Below are positions 24,318-34,667 of a stretch of 64,000 nt of DNA, one piece after another. The notes under the pieces were generated by a model that saw only the letters and a program-made list of their open reading frames with translations, was not told the origin of the DNA and did not search any database. Origin of the DNA: Fuerstiella sp. (GTDB taxonomy: Bacteria; Planctomycetota; Planctomycetia; Planctomycetales; Planctomycetaceae); assembly GCA_014238335.1 (NCBI GenBank), contig JABABI010000037.1:1-64000 (forward strand), in the 5' to 3' direction. The translations under genes and the position numbers were made by a program. Within the stretch, counting starts at the first letter, position 1. Each line of letters starts with the position of its first letter.

Positions 24318-27176
24318 ATGCACGCATCTGTGCGCTCAGTACGGCATCGTCTGCTGCTGGTTGTTTTTGTGACAGCCACGACGTGTACCGTTTATGGCGA
24401 TGAACCACTTCATTACCGAATTGATCAGGCGTTTTACGCGACGGCTGTTGGACCCGTTGCGGAGAAGGCTGACGATCTGATTTTTGCGCGGCGCGCTTAT
24501 CTGGATCTGATCGGGCGCATTCCCGCAATCGACGAGGTTCGAGCATATCTTGTTCGTCCGGAGGAAAATCGCAGAACGGAGCTGATCGATCAGTTGCTTG
24601 CGTCCGAAGAAGTCTCTGGCCACCTGGCAACCACGTTTGACGTGATGCTGATGGAACGTCGCGGTGGCAAGCATGTAAAGAGTGAAGAATTTCGGGCGTG
24701 GCTGAAGGCATCCTTTGACCAGAATAAGCCCTTTCATCAGCTGGCGGCGGAATTGATCAGCGCGGACACTTCGGACGCCAGTCGTCCTTCGGCGGCGTTT
24801 TTGCTGGAACGTGATGTCGAACCGAATCTGCTGACACGCGAAATCGCTCGCATGTTCTTTGGCATGGATCTGCAGTGTGCTCAGTGCCACGACCACCCCA
24901 ATGTCGACGACTACAAACAGGAAGACTACTACGGGCTGTACTCCTTCGTCAGTCGTTCTTCTTTGTTTCAGCCGGACAAGAAAAAGCCAGCCGTTATCGC
25001 GGAAGCCGCTGATGGTCAGTCACCGTTCAAGTCCGTCTTTACCAGTCGTGAAGCCTTCACTTCGCCTCGTATGCCGGGCGAAGTGGAAGTGACAGAACCC
25101 GTTTTTGAGGCTGGTGACGAATACAAGACGCGTCCTGCCAAAACTGTGGCCTCCGTTCCCATGTACAGTCGACGAGCAAAGCTGGCAGAGTTTGTCGCCG
25201 GCGGCAGCAATCATTACTTCCGTCGCAACATCGCCAATCGATTGTGGGCGATGATGATGGGCCGAGGACTCGTGCATCCGGTGGATATGCATCATTCGAT
25301 GAATCCGCCGTCGCATCCGGAGCTAATGACGTTGCTGGCGGACGAATTTGCGGCGACGAATTTTGAAGTGAAGCCGTTCCTGCGTGAACTTGCACTCACG
25401 GACGTGTACCAGCGTTCGCATCAGTTCACCCAGCCTGCGAACATCGAAGTCAACAATCTTGCAGCGACCATTGAGCAACTTCAACAGCAGAGGACGACGG
25501 CCAATGACCTGACTTTGCAGAAAGAAGACGAGGCTCAGGCGGCACTGGAGAAACTGGACGCCGCCCTGGCAACGGCTGAACCGCAGCGAGCGGCCCTTGC
25601 CAAAGTGCGTGCCGTAGCCACTGCAGCTGCCAAAAAACGAGATGACGCAGTGACAGCACAACAGGCAAAGAAGTCTGCTCTGGGGGCAAGACAGGCGTTC
25701 GCTGCTGTCGTGAAAGAAACCCTGGACAGAACCAGTGCCGCTGCCGACCTGCTGGCGTCGCCCAGGGATCTGGCAGAGACGGTTGCGATACTAAAAACTC
25801 GGGATGCCGGTAATACTGCCGAATTACAGAAACTGCAGCAGGCTCTTGACGCGGCCGTAAAAGCCTCAGCGGCAGCAAATGAAGTGTTGACGTCTGCTCG
25901 GGCCGCAGACACGACAGCACGGGACAAGTATACTCCTCTTCAGCCACCGCTGCGTCAGCACCGCGCGGCGATGGTGAAGGCGTTTAAGGAATCGCAGCAG
26001 GCATATATTTTGGTGACACATCGAGAACACGAAGTTGAGTACCTGCGGAATCTAATCAGGCAGGCAGAGGCAGCGGCGAAACTGCCGACCACACAGACCG
26101 TGGCCGCCGCTATTGAGCAACAATACAGTGTCGCGGTCCAGACCGTTGCAACGTCAGAAATGCAAATGGCTGATGCCGCGAAAACGATGACTGAGGCAGC
26201 CACGAAAAAGGCCACAGCCAGCGAAACGGTGACAAAACTCACACTGGCGAAGCAACAGCAACAGCAGGCGAACAAAGCTCTGGCTGCGGCTCTGCAAAAC
26301 GCAACGGCGGCCGCTTCCGCTCTGCAGGATCAGGCGGTTGCGGGAATGGCCACTGAACTGGAAAAAACGGCGGCGCGCGTTACTGCGAGAATCGGCGAGA
26401 CCAGCAGTCAGCTGGATGTAGCAACCACAGAAATGGAAACAGCAGGTCAGACGGTGGCCGACATGCAGGCCAGGGCGGATGCTGCGAAGCGGCAGGCTGA
26501 TGTGGCCCGCCAGCAGGCTGCCGAAGCTGATAAGAAGAGAACCGAATTACAGACCACGGTTGCCACGTTAATGACCACGAAGAGCGAAGCAGAAGCTTCC
26601 GTTATTGACCAGTCCACTCAGCAGTTTCATCTGGCCACTGTTGAATGCCTCACGCCCGAACAATTGACATGGAGCATTCTGCAGGCGTCCGGACAGACCG
26701 AACGTCAGGTGATCACGGAACTGGCAAAACTCAACAAGGAAAAGCCACTGACGGAAGAGCAAAAGTCGGACGCGGCGGCGTTAGCACAAAGGCAGACTGA
26801 CGCAGAAGCGGCCGCTGTTGTTTCGCTGACAAAAACGGTGGCCGGATTTGTGAAATTATTTGCCGCTGAGCAGGGGCAGCCGCAGGATGACTTCTTTGCG
26901 ACAGTTGATCAGGCCTTGCTCTTCGCCAATGGCAGCCAGATGCGATCGTGGCTCTCTCCCTCCGGTGATAATCTGACCGGTCGGTTGCTCAAACTTGAAA
27001 CTTCTGATCAGATTGCAGACGAACTCTACCTGTCCACTCTTGTGCGCAAACCGACGACAGATGAAATACAGGACGTGTCGCAGTATCTTGCGGCACGTGG
27101 GGACAGGAAAAATGAGGCCGTTCAGGAGCTGGCCTGGGCCCTGGTCACGTCTTCCGAATTTCGTTTTCAGTACTAG
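24318..27176 (+). CDS. DUF1549/DUF1553 protein with long coiled-coil insertion
   Basis: 952 residues from ATG 24318, chosen for its signal peptide (LLLVVFVTATTCTVYG). DUF1549 spans about 30-240 (RRAYLDLIGRIPAIDEVRAY, FFGMDLQCAQCHDHPNVD with a CxxCH motif near 187). DUF1553 starts near 290 (YFRRNIANRLWAMMMGRGLV, NPPSHPELMTLLADEF). It is interrupted from about 380 to 780 by a highly charged Ala/Gln/Thr-rich coiled coil, and resumes at CLTPEQLTWSILQASG to the normal terminus TSSEFRFQY. These proteins are exported in planctomycetes, often encoded with a DUF1501 partner, and of unproven function. Followed by DUF1501 and WD40 genes on the same strand, probably one operon. Confidence 0.9.
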   Translation: MHASVRSVRHRLLLVVFVTATTCTVYGDEPLHYRIDQAFYATAVGPVAEKADDLIFARRAYLDLIGRIPAIDEVRAYLVRPEENRRTELIDQLLASEEVSGHLATTFDVMLMERRGGKHVKSEEFRAWLKASFDQNKPFHQLAAELISADTSDASRPSAAFLLERDVEPNLLTREIARMFFGMDLQCAQCHDHPNVDDYKQEDYYGLYSFVSRSSLFQPDKKKPAVIAEAADGQSPFKSVFTSREAFTSPRMPGEVEVTEPVFEAGDEYKTRPAKTVASVPMYSRRAKLAEFVAGGSNHYFRRNIANRLWAMMMGRGLVHPVDMHHSMNPPSHPELMTLLADEFAATNFEVKPFLRELALTDVYQRSHQFTQPANIEVNNLAATIEQLQQQRTTANDLTLQKEDEAQAALEKLDAALATAEPQRAALAKVRAVATAAAKKRDDAVTAQQAKKSALGARQAFAAVVKETLDRTSAAADLLASPRDLAETVAILKTRDAGNTAELQKLQQALDAAVKASAAANEVLTSARAADTTARDKYTPLQPPLRQHRAAMVKAFKESQQAYILVTHREHEVEYLRNLIRQAEAAAKLPTTQTVAAAIEQQYSVAVQTVATSEMQMADAAKTMTEAATKKATASETVTKLTLAKQQQQQANKALAAALQNATAAASALQDQAVAGMATELEKTAARVTARIGETSSQLDVATTEMETAGQTVADMQARADAAKRQADVARQQAAEADKKRTELQTTVATLMTTKSEAEASVIDQSTQQFHLATVECLTPEQLTWSILQASGQTERQVITELAKLNKEKPLTEEQKSDAAALAQRQTDAEAAAVVSLTKTVAGFVKLFAAEQGQPQDDFFATVDQALLFANGSQMRSWLSPSGDNLTGRLLKLETSDQIADELYLSTLVRKPTTDEIQDVSQYLAARGDRKNEAVQELAWALVTSSEFRFQY

Positions 27177-27204
27177 TATTTTGTTGCGATCAATGTCAGG
27201 AGGC

Positions 27205-27229
27205 GTGTGCCACTGACTCTGCCAGTGTT
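27205..27229. repeat. Degenerate palindrome, CACTGGC family
   Basis: GTGTGCCACTGACTCTGCCAGTGTT is close to the reverse complement of the element at 42415-42438. Confidence 0.4.
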
Positions 27230-27311
27230 CTTATGAGCCTCACCACAATGGCGAAGCCCGTGGTACACGTTAATACTGGACCGTTGAATCATTTTCGCAA
27301 AGGATAAACCT

Positions 27312-28583
27312 ATGAAAGCCGGATACGCTTGTCAGTCGCCTGAGCACACACTTGCTCGGCGGCAGTTTCTCGGTTCCGTCGCTGGCGGTTTTGTCGTTGG
27401 CGGCCTGGGTGCACTTACTAATCCGGCAGCAGCTGCGGCACTTGAACGCAAGCAGATGCGCGTGCTGGTGATGTTTATGTCGGGCGGACTGAGCCAGCTG
27501 GAAAGCTGGGATCCGAAACCCAAAACGGATACCGGTGGGCCGTTCCGTTCCATTCCCACAGCGGTGCCGGGCACGCACATTTCGGAACTGCTGCCTCAAA
27601 CTGCCGTCCACATGGACAAGCTGGCCCTGATTCGCAGCATTGACACGAAAAACGGTGATCATGGCAAAGGTCGTTACCAGATGACCTTCGGCCGCAACCA
27701 GATGCCCGGCGTGGCCTATCCGCATCTCGGAGCGGTCTGCGCCAAAGGACTCGAACGAGCCGACAATCCTCTGCCCGGTCACATCAAGATCGGTGGTGGT
27801 GCACGAGGAACAGACTCTGCCTATCTGGGACCAAAGTATGCCAGCATCGGCATCGACGGAAAGCCGCCCGCCAATTCAATGCGCGCTTCCAATCTGACGG
27901 AAGACGTCGACATTCTCAGAAACAAGTTCCGCCAGAAAGCCAACGAGCGCTTTGCTCAACTGCGTCGCACAGCAGAAACCGATGTGTACACTCAGAGTTT
28001 CGAACAGGCTCGTCAGCTAATGGAGCGGCGGGACGTCTTTGATGTGGAAAAAGAACCTGGGTCCGAAAAGGAACGGTACGGTGATTCGCAGCTGGGCAAA
28101 CACTGCCTGATGGCTCGACGCCTGCTGGAAAACGGTATTCCCTTTGTCCAGGTGTCGCACTCGAACTACGACACTCACAACGAAAACTTCAATTTCCATC
28201 TGGAACAACTGGGAGAGTTCGACCGCGCGTTTTCGGCGTTGGTCGGCGACCTGCATGAACGCGGCATGTTGGAGACAACACTGGTGGTCGTCATGTCGGA
28301 ATTCGGTCGAACGCCAAAGATAAACGCCCGCTACGGTCGAGACCATTGGGGAAAAGCGTGGTCGGTCTGTGTGGGCGGAGCAAAGATTCAGCCCGGAGCG
28401 ATCATTGGGGCCACCAACGCTAACGGCACGGAAGTCTCAGAACGGTCGGTAGAACACGGTGACCTGTTTCACACTTATCTGTCCGCCGTGGGTATGGAAT
28501 CAAGTGGTTCTTTTGATATCGGTGGTCGCGATATGCCCGTCGCTGATCCGTCTCGCGGCCCGATCAGCGAATTGATTTCCTGA
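27312..28583 (+). CDS. DUF1501 family protein with Tat signal
   Basis: 423 residues. Tat signal ARRQFLGSVAGGFVVGG precedes the DUF1501 domain, a sulfatase/alkaline-phosphatase-like fold: MRVLVMFMSGGLSQLESWDP, SIDTKNGDHGKGRYQMTFG, QVSHSNYDTHNENF, TTLVVVMSEFGRTPKIN and GRDHWGKAWSVCVGG. Family members are exported folded, presumably with bound metal, and are nearly always encoded beside DUF1549/DUF1553 proteins, as here (135 bases downstream). Substrate not established. The WD40 gene follows within 80 bases. Confidence 0.92.
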   Translation: MKAGYACQSPEHTLARRQFLGSVAGGFVVGGLGALTNPAAAAALERKQMRVLVMFMSGGLSQLESWDPKPKTDTGGPFRSIPTAVPGTHISELLPQTAVHMDKLALIRSIDTKNGDHGKGRYQMTFGRNQMPGVAYPHLGAVCAKGLERADNPLPGHIKIGGGARGTDSAYLGPKYASIGIDGKPPANSMRASNLTEDVDILRNKFRQKANERFAQLRRTAETDVYTQSFEQARQLMERRDVFDVEKEPGSEKERYGDSQLGKHCLMARRLLENGIPFVQVSHSNYDTHNENFNFHLEQLGEFDRAFSALVGDLHERGMLETTLVVVMSEFGRTPKINARYGRDHWGKAWSVCVGGAKIQPGAIIGATNANGTEVSERSVEHGDLFHTYLSAVGMESSGSFDIGGRDMPVADPSRGPISELIS

Positions 28584-28662
28584 TGCGGGACGGCCCGCCG
28601 CCGATGCGAGCGGTAGCTCGAATAGACCGTCGAAGACGGATCTTGAAAGACACCCAGCCACC

Positions 28663-29652
28663 ATGAGTCTTGACGCAAAACAAACTCACGTTCTGCATGA
28701 GTGGAAACACGGCAAGCCGATGGTGGCCTGTCGCTTCGATCCACTCGGACGCTTCCTGTTCTCCAGCTCCGAAGACTACACGTTGCAGCGCTGGAATGTG
28801 GAATCCGGTGAAAAAATCGCGTGGGAAGCACATGATAGCTGGGTCCGTGATTTCGCATTTTCGCCCGACGGTCAAATCTGTATTTCCGCGGGCTGCGACG
28901 ACCGCATCATTTTCTGGAACACAGCCGATGAAAAACTGATGCCGGTTCGCACCGTCGTTGCACACAAGGGTTGGGTGCGAGCTTTAAATGTGCAGCACAG
29001 CACCGGACTGATTGCGTCGGGCGGGAACGACAACCTCGTGAAGCTGTGGTCGGCTGACGGCGAACCCGTGAAAGAACTGGCAGGCCACAGCAATGATGTT
29101 TACAGCGTCTTCTTTCACCCCACAGAAGACGTGCTGCTGTCCGGTGATCTGGCCGGTGTCGTAAATCAGTGGGAAGTGTCGACGGGAAAACTTGTTCGCA
29201 GCTTCGAAGCCAAAGATCTGCATTCGTACAACAAAGGTCAGCAGGTTAATTACGGCGGTGTGCGAGACATTTCACTGAGTCCGGACGGTAAGGTTCTGGC
29301 CTGCACCGGCCTGCATAAGGCCACTAATCCATTGGGAGCCGTCAACGAACCGCTGGTGCTGCTGTTCGACTGGGCAAAAGGCGAAAAAATTCGCAGTCAG
29401 CCCGCTGACGGTGTCAAGGGCATCGGCTGGCGAACAAAGTTTCTGGCCGACGGCAGCGAAGTCTGTGGGGCCGGCGGCAGTGGAGGAGGATACCTTGTCT
29501 TCTTCAAGCAGGGTGAAGAGAAGCCGTTCCACAAACTGAAGTTAAAAGACACCGTTCGTGACATGGCTTTGCATCCGAACGGGCTGTTGGTCGCCACAAC
29601 TCACTTCGACGGCCACATCCGCCTCTGCCAGCTGACGGCCAAGAAGGCGTGA
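28663..29652 (+). CDS. WD40 beta-propeller protein
   Basis: 329 residues with about seven WD40 blades: FSSSEDYTLQRWNVESGE, ISAGCDDRIIFWN, IASGGNDNLVKLWSADGE, LLSGDLAGVVNQWEV and later weaker repeats. No signal peptide or catalytic domain is present. WD40 proteins act as scaffolds. In planctomycetes this one commonly follows DUF1549/DUF1553 and DUF1501 genes, as here, so a link with that exported module is likely although this protein itself appears cytoplasmic. Start ATG 28663 is the only good one. Confidence 0.9.
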   Translation: MSLDAKQTHVLHEWKHGKPMVACRFDPLGRFLFSSSEDYTLQRWNVESGEKIAWEAHDSWVRDFAFSPDGQICISAGCDDRIIFWNTADEKLMPVRTVVAHKGWVRALNVQHSTGLIASGGNDNLVKLWSADGEPVKELAGHSNDVYSVFFHPTEDVLLSGDLAGVVNQWEVSTGKLVRSFEAKDLHSYNKGQQVNYGGVRDISLSPDGKVLACTGLHKATNPLGAVNEPLVLLFDWAKGEKIRSQPADGVKGIGWRTKFLADGSEVCGAGGSGGGYLVFFKQGEEKPFHKLKLKDTVRDMALHPNGLLVATTHFDGHIRLCQLTAKKA

Positions 29653-29871
29653 ATGCTCGTTGTGTTCACGATTTTTGCGATACTCCCGGTTTTCACCGCA
29701 GTTGAGTAGTGCAGAGGCTTGGGAACCACTGAGGCAAGCGCAGTGGCGATTGAAGCAACTGGCGGATCACCGGCGACACTGCTTGAAACCGACTCAGTTG
29801 GAAACAGACTGTTTTCCGCAGACAATCTCCACGTCTCTACGTGTAAAATCTCATCTGCGAAATCAACTGAC

Positions 29872-32583
29872 ATGGCCAACGAACCGATCTGTCGCCGGGA
29901 GTTTCTTGAATCCTCAGCCGCTGCTGTCGCAGCTCTGACAGTTACGAACGTCACCCAGGCGGCGCCGACCGTCGCTTCGAATGGCACCTTTGCTGTTCCC
30001 GATTCACTGGTTCACTCACACGAATGGGAATCACTGAACCCCGGTTACTGGCAGGTTAAAGACGGTGCTTTGCGCAGACGGCTGACCAATATCGGTGACC
30101 GAGCTCGCAGCACGGGATTCCCGTTTCATTCGGCCACAAAAGGTGAAGTGATGCAGACGGAGTACGATCCGTCGTTGCCGGACGGCATCATCTATCGCCG
30201 GGACTGGAAGCTGGTGGGTGAATACAGCATTGAAGCCGTGTTCACATATCGTGCGCCGCGAACTGCGGAATCCGAGGGCGACGACCCGAACTGGAAGATG
30301 TACCAGGACGGCTATGGCCGTATGGGCGTTGCTCTTGGTGCAAAGAGCCTGCTGGAAAGCTATGGCAAAATCCACAACGCCATCCGCATCGTCTGGTGCG
30401 ACGACGACACACTGCAGATTGTTCCACCCAGCCGAGGTCGAAGGAATCAGCAAAGTTCCGGCAGAAACGTTGCGGCCAAGGTCGACGCACGCCTGAATTT
30501 GAAGCCGGGGGATCAGGTGAAGATCACGGTGGCCGTCGTTCCGGGAAACGATGGCCAGGCAACCGTGTTGGTTACAATCGCAGCAAATGGGAATGAAGCC
30601 AGGGTCCGAAAGGATATCCCACAGCGGTTTGTGCATGGCTACGTTGGCGTGGCTGCTCGGGGCCTCATCGATTTCGAAGTCAACAACTTCCACGTCAAAT
30701 CCGGGGCGAATAAGCAACTGAGCGCGGCGCAGCTGGACTGTTACGTCTGTTATCCGCTGGGCGACACGCTCAAGCTGGTCGACGGCAAATGGCAGTGCCG
30801 TTTTGTCGGATTGTTTGCTGCCGACGGAAAGACGGCAGAACTGCGCGTCGCCGATTCGCCGAAGCCCGCAGAGGGGTGGCAGCAAGTGCCCGTCGCTGGC
30901 AGCGGAAAGATTGTCAATCACGAATGGCGACGCAATACGGCGGTCATCCACGCGACGCTTCCGGTCAGTCCTGCGCAGAAAACACTGTACTACACGGTGT
31001 GGAAGGATGGCGTTGACGTTACGCCGGATACTCGAATCGGCACAGATGCCTGCGGACCGGGTACCGGACTGGTCGGCGATGTGCCGTCCAGCGGAAGCTA
31101 CATTGGCCGGTTGCCGCAGCTGCTTGCGCCGTACAGGTTGTGCGGTCTCAGCTGTCATGCCATCACCAGTGGTCTGCAGCAGCAGACACAGGACGGGTGG
31201 AAGATTCTGGGCGGGAGCGCCGACTGGCAGGTGCGGGATCAGCCGACCACCGGAGCCTACGAGTACCTGGAAGACTACGATTTTCAGATCATGGTCTGGG
31301 AAGACGATGTCTGGTACATGGAACTGGTACTGTATCCACCCAGTACTGATGACGCCTACAGGATTGTCACTCAAAGCATCTGCGGTCCCACAAGTCGGTG
31401 GCAGATGATGCGACACTGGAACGTCATCAATCCGGGCGATCATGACTACGGCATGGACGACGTCAAAGGTCCGGAACAGCTGGCCATCCGCCGTGTGCAG
31501 GGGTTGGGTCAGGACGTCGAGTATATGCGGCGGAATTTTCAGATTGTGCATCACCTGACGACGGGCGACGAAGAAGCTGACCCGCTGGCCAACCCGAAAA
31601 AGTGGCGCGCCTGGAAAATGCCCAACCGGGATTTCACGTTCGTCGTTCTCGATTCTCGACTCTGGCGCAGCAGTCAGGACACGGACATGTGGGACGATGC
31701 CGGCTGGGGCGCATTTCAGAATCTCTATGACCGCACGGATCCGACTCGCAGCCTGCTGGGGGAAGAGCAATTCGCATGGCTGCAGCAACTGGTGACGACC
31801 GACAGCAGTCGTTTGATTTGTTTGACCGGTATCAACGGCATGCACACTGTCTGGACGGGTACAAACTGGAAGGGCGGGGCGGCTGCGCACATCAAGGGGC
31901 CGTTCGATCAGCGAGACCGAGTGACGGCAGATTACGCGGGCTGGGTCAAAGCCGGTGCCGATCGAGTGCTTAAACTGCTCGGTTCACGAGACGGTGTGGT
32001 CACCGTATACGGTGACGTCCACAATGGGTGTCTGATGAAAAACGTGGACCACGGCGTTGTCGAATGCAGTTTCGGACCAATCGGTCGCAGCGGAGGTCGT
32101 GCCGTGATTCCCGGATTCGGTCCGCAGATGAAGGACTTCGATGGCCGCGATCTGGAAGTGTATGCTCTCTATCACAAGACTCACGCCGATCCGAATCTCA
32201 ACGGTCACGCAGCGGGAGATCCGTTCTACTGGAATTTTCTGCAGATGGAATTTGACCCTCGTCCGGCAGATCCGGTTATCGGTCTGCGGCTGCGCAACGT
32301 GATCGATGCGCCCGCTGATGCAGCACGGGGTGGTGGCCCATTGGAGACCGTCGCCAGCCAGACGGGGCGTCGGCCGAGCAGTCAGCTTCCGCCGATGAAC
32401 ACTCTGCCCAATGCAGAGGTTCGTTTTATGTCCGTGGCCGGCAGCCCCATTCGAGCCACGCGTAGTGACCGCGAAGGAGCAGTCCATGTGGCGGGGCTTG
32501 TGGGCGTTGAACCCGGTACAAAAGTCATCGTAACAGCGTTCGACGGGGCACGATCCGCGTCGCTTGTCGTGAAGACCGTTTGA
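29872..32583 (+). CDS. PhoD-like phosphatase/phosphodiesterase, Tat-exported
   Basis: 903 residues from ATG 29872, where a Tat signal begins (MANEPICRREFLESSAAAVA). In-frame codons back to 29719 do not fit a start. The N-terminal ~430 residues are beta-rich (LamG/concanavalin-like appearance). The C-terminal half carries PhoD-type metallophosphatase elements: FTFVVLDSRLWRSSQ, LLGEEQFAWLQQLV, LICLTGINGMHT and VTVYGDVHNGC. The canonical N-terminal GDxxY motif of classic PhoD was not identified, so the metal site may be altered. A C-terminal carboxypeptidase-regulatory-like strand region ends it. It follows the WD40 gene by ~220 bases. Confidence 0.75.
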   Translation: MANEPICRREFLESSAAAVAALTVTNVTQAAPTVASNGTFAVPDSLVHSHEWESLNPGYWQVKDGALRRRLTNIGDRARSTGFPFHSATKGEVMQTEYDPSLPDGIIYRRDWKLVGEYSIEAVFTYRAPRTAESEGDDPNWKMYQDGYGRMGVALGAKSLLESYGKIHNAIRIVWCDDDTLQIVPPSRGRRNQQSSGRNVAAKVDARLNLKPGDQVKITVAVVPGNDGQATVLVTIAANGNEARVRKDIPQRFVHGYVGVAARGLIDFEVNNFHVKSGANKQLSAAQLDCYVCYPLGDTLKLVDGKWQCRFVGLFAADGKTAELRVADSPKPAEGWQQVPVAGSGKIVNHEWRRNTAVIHATLPVSPAQKTLYYTVWKDGVDVTPDTRIGTDACGPGTGLVGDVPSSGSYIGRLPQLLAPYRLCGLSCHAITSGLQQQTQDGWKILGGSADWQVRDQPTTGAYEYLEDYDFQIMVWEDDVWYMELVLYPPSTDDAYRIVTQSICGPTSRWQMMRHWNVINPGDHDYGMDDVKGPEQLAIRRVQGLGQDVEYMRRNFQIVHHLTTGDEEADPLANPKKWRAWKMPNRDFTFVVLDSRLWRSSQDTDMWDDAGWGAFQNLYDRTDPTRSLLGEEQFAWLQQLVTTDSSRLICLTGINGMHTVWTGTNWKGGAAAHIKGPFDQRDRVTADYAGWVKAGADRVLKLLGSRDGVVTVYGDVHNGCLMKNVDHGVVECSFGPIGRSGGRAVIPGFGPQMKDFDGRDLEVYALYHKTHADPNLNGHAAGDPFYWNFLQMEFDPRPADPVIGLRLRNVIDAPADAARGGGPLETVASQTGRRPSSQLPPMNTLPNAEVRFMSVAGSPIRATRSDREGAVHVAGLVGVEPGTKVIVTAFDGARSASLVVKTV

Positions 32584-32724
32584 CCGCGGAAACAGACCAC
32601 CCTTTTTTCAGAGACCGGGGCTCTGGTTGACACGACAGCGTTATATCCGGTCGTTAAACTGTTGGCCCCCCTGCTGATCCTCTGACAGCCACAACTTCTT
32701 CCACCTGCCGAAAGTTTTCACCGA

Positions 32725-33753
32725 ATGTCTGCAACCACGGAATCGCTTGAAGTCGACCATCAGGAACGCGCTGTGCGACTGGTTGATGCCTGTCAGAAGA
32801 TTCGCGAACAGGTAGGGCGAATTATCGTGGGGCAGGATGACGTCATCGAGCAGTTGCTGATTGCAATTCTGGCAAGAGGTCATTGTCTGCTGGAAGGTGT
32901 GCCGGGGCTGGCGAAGACTTTGATGGTACGATCGCTGGCAGATACAATGAATCTGTCCTTTCGCCGAATTCAGTTCACCCCCGACCTGATGCCGGCCGAC
33001 ATCACCGGCACCGACATCATTCAGGAGAACAAAGAAACCGGCCACCGTGACCTGGTGTTCGATAAGGGGCCGATCTTTACGCAGATGCTGCTGGCGGATG
33101 AGATCAACCGTACTCCGCCAAAGACTCAGGCCGCGCTGCTGGAGGCGATGCAGGAACACGAAGTCACTGTCGGGGGGACTACTTACCATCTGGACGAACC
33201 GTTCTTCGTGCTGGCAACTCAGAATCCCATCGAACAGGAAGGCACCTATCCGCTGCCGGAAGCTCAGCGAGACCGATTTCTGTTCAACGTGGTCGTCGAC
33301 TATCCCAACCGCGATCAGGAAGGTGATATTATCGACCGTACGACATCGACTATTTCCACAGAGCCGCAGTCAGTTGTTTCCGGATCGGAGATCATCGAGT
33401 GTCAGGGAACGGTGAGACTTGTTCCATTGCCTGAACACGTGAAAAATTTCGTGCTGGATTTGGTGCGATCGGCCCGACCAAGAGATGAATCGACGGCACC
33501 CTGGGTTCGGGAACTGATCGAATGGGGACCGGGGCCCAGAGCCTGCCAGCAGCTGGTGCTGGCGTCAAAAGCGAGGGCGCTGCTGCGGGGGCGACATCAT
33601 GTTACACGTGATGATGTGGAATCACTCGCCCTTCCCGTGCTGCGACATCGCATTGTGCCGACGTTTAACGCAGAAGCTGAAGGCGTCAGCGTCGATGATC
33701 TGATTCGTCGTTTGCTGCAGGAGCTTCCTGAAACTTCAAAACAACTGCTGTGA
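32725..33753 (+). CDS. MoxR-family AAA+ ATPase
   Basis: 342 residues. Walker A GVPGLAKT (about 58-65), Walker B MLLADEINR (about 121-129), followed by TPPKTQAALLEAMQEHEVTV and sensor LATQNPIEQEGTYPLPEAQR. The C-terminal lid has WGPGPRACQQLVLASKARAL. MoxR ATPases act as chaperones for partner vWA-domain proteins. The stop overlaps the start of the DUF58/vWA gene by 4 bases, the usual gene pair, so the two are co-translated. Confidence 0.95.
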   Translation: MSATTESLEVDHQERAVRLVDACQKIREQVGRIIVGQDDVIEQLLIAILARGHCLLEGVPGLAKTLMVRSLADTMNLSFRRIQFTPDLMPADITGTDIIQENKETGHRDLVFDKGPIFTQMLLADEINRTPPKTQAALLEAMQEHEVTVGGTTYHLDEPFFVLATQNPIEQEGTYPLPEAQRDRFLFNVVVDYPNRDQEGDIIDRTTSTISTEPQSVVSGSEIIECQGTVRLVPLPEHVKNFVLDLVRSARPRDESTAPWVRELIEWGPGPRACQQLVLASKARALLRGRHHVTRDDVESLALPVLRHRIVPTFNAEAEGVSVDDLIRRLLQELPETSKQLL

Positions 33754-34667
33754 CGGAAACCATGCCTAACGTTTCTGATGTGCTGACTTCCCACGACATC
33801 GGCAGGTTCACAAATCTGCAGGTGCTGGCCAAACAAGTGGTTGAAGGATTCTGTTCGGGACTGCATCGTTCGCCACACAAAGGCTTCAGCGTTGAGTTCA
33901 AGGAACATCGTTCTTACTCGCCCGGTGATGACATTCGCACGATCGACTGGAAGCTGTTCGGCAAAACGGACCGTCTGTACATTCGCGAATACGAAGAAGA
34001 AACAAATCTTCGCTGCACCATCCTGCTCGATTCAAGCGGATCGATGGCTTACAGCGGCTCCCGCACTAACGGAGTCACCAAACACGATTATGCGGTGAGT
34101 ACTGCAGCATGTCTGGCGTATCTGATGCTGCAGCAACAGGACAGCGTGGGACTGGTTACCTTCGACAAACAAGTGCGACGATACATTCCTCCCCGAGCCC
34201 GTCCCAAACATCTGCAGGCGATTATCAACGAACTGAAGAAACAGAAACCGGAATTTGAAACGGAACTCGGCGACGTGTTTCATGAGATGGTGGCGAAAAT
34301 CCATCGTCGTGGACTGTTGATCATTATATCCGATCTGTTCGGGGACGTGGACCAGTTGATGAAGTCGCTGGCTCACTTTCGTCATGCCAATCACGACATC
34401 ATTATGTTTCAGATTTGGGATCCCGATGAACTGGATTTTCCGTTTCGCCAGTGGACTCAGTTTGCATCGCTGGAAGCGGCAGACAATCGGCACCTGGTCG
34501 ACCCGGCTCAGGTTCGTCGCGCCTACCTGGAGAAGTTGGAACAGTTTCGCGAACACCTTACGTCCGGCTGCAACAGGCACCGCATCAGTCTTGTCCCGAT
34601 GACCACAGATCAGCCCTACGCGGATTCACTGGCCGCATATTTGGCGCTCAGAAGGAAGTCGAAGTAA
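33750..34667 (+). CDS. DUF58 / vWA-type protein
   Basis: 305 residues. DUF58 signature EFKEHRSYSPGDDIRTIDWK (residues 50-69) is followed by a vWA-like segment with the MIDAS motif DSSGS at 94-98 and LLIIISDLFGD. The family is the partner of MoxR ATPases and is thought to bind metal and client proteins. The start is GTG/ATG within the 4-base overlap at 33750. The stop codon lies inside a three-copy 9-bp repeat, giving three successive in-frame TAA codons. Confidence 0.92.
   Translation: MTETMPNVSDVLTSHDIGRFTNLQVLAKQVVEGFCSGLHRSPHKGFSVEFKEHRSYSPGDDIRTIDWKLFGKTDRLYIREYEEETNLRCTILLDSSGSMAYSGSRTNGVTKHDYAVSTAACLAYLMLQQQDSVGLVTFDKQVRRYIPPRARPKHLQAIINELKKQKPEFETELGDVFHEMVAKIHRRGLLIIISDLFGDVDQLMKSLAHFRHANHDIIMFQIWDPDELDFPFRQWTQFASLEAADNRHLVDPAQVRRAYLEKLEQFREHLTSGCNRHRISLVPMTTDQPYADSLAAYLALRRKSK

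Noticed and set aside
30031..31890. 619-codon open frame antisense to the PhoD-like gene
   Set aside because: It is a shadow created by biased codon use of the real gene, which has a Tat signal and phosphatase motifs. The antisense protein has no domains.
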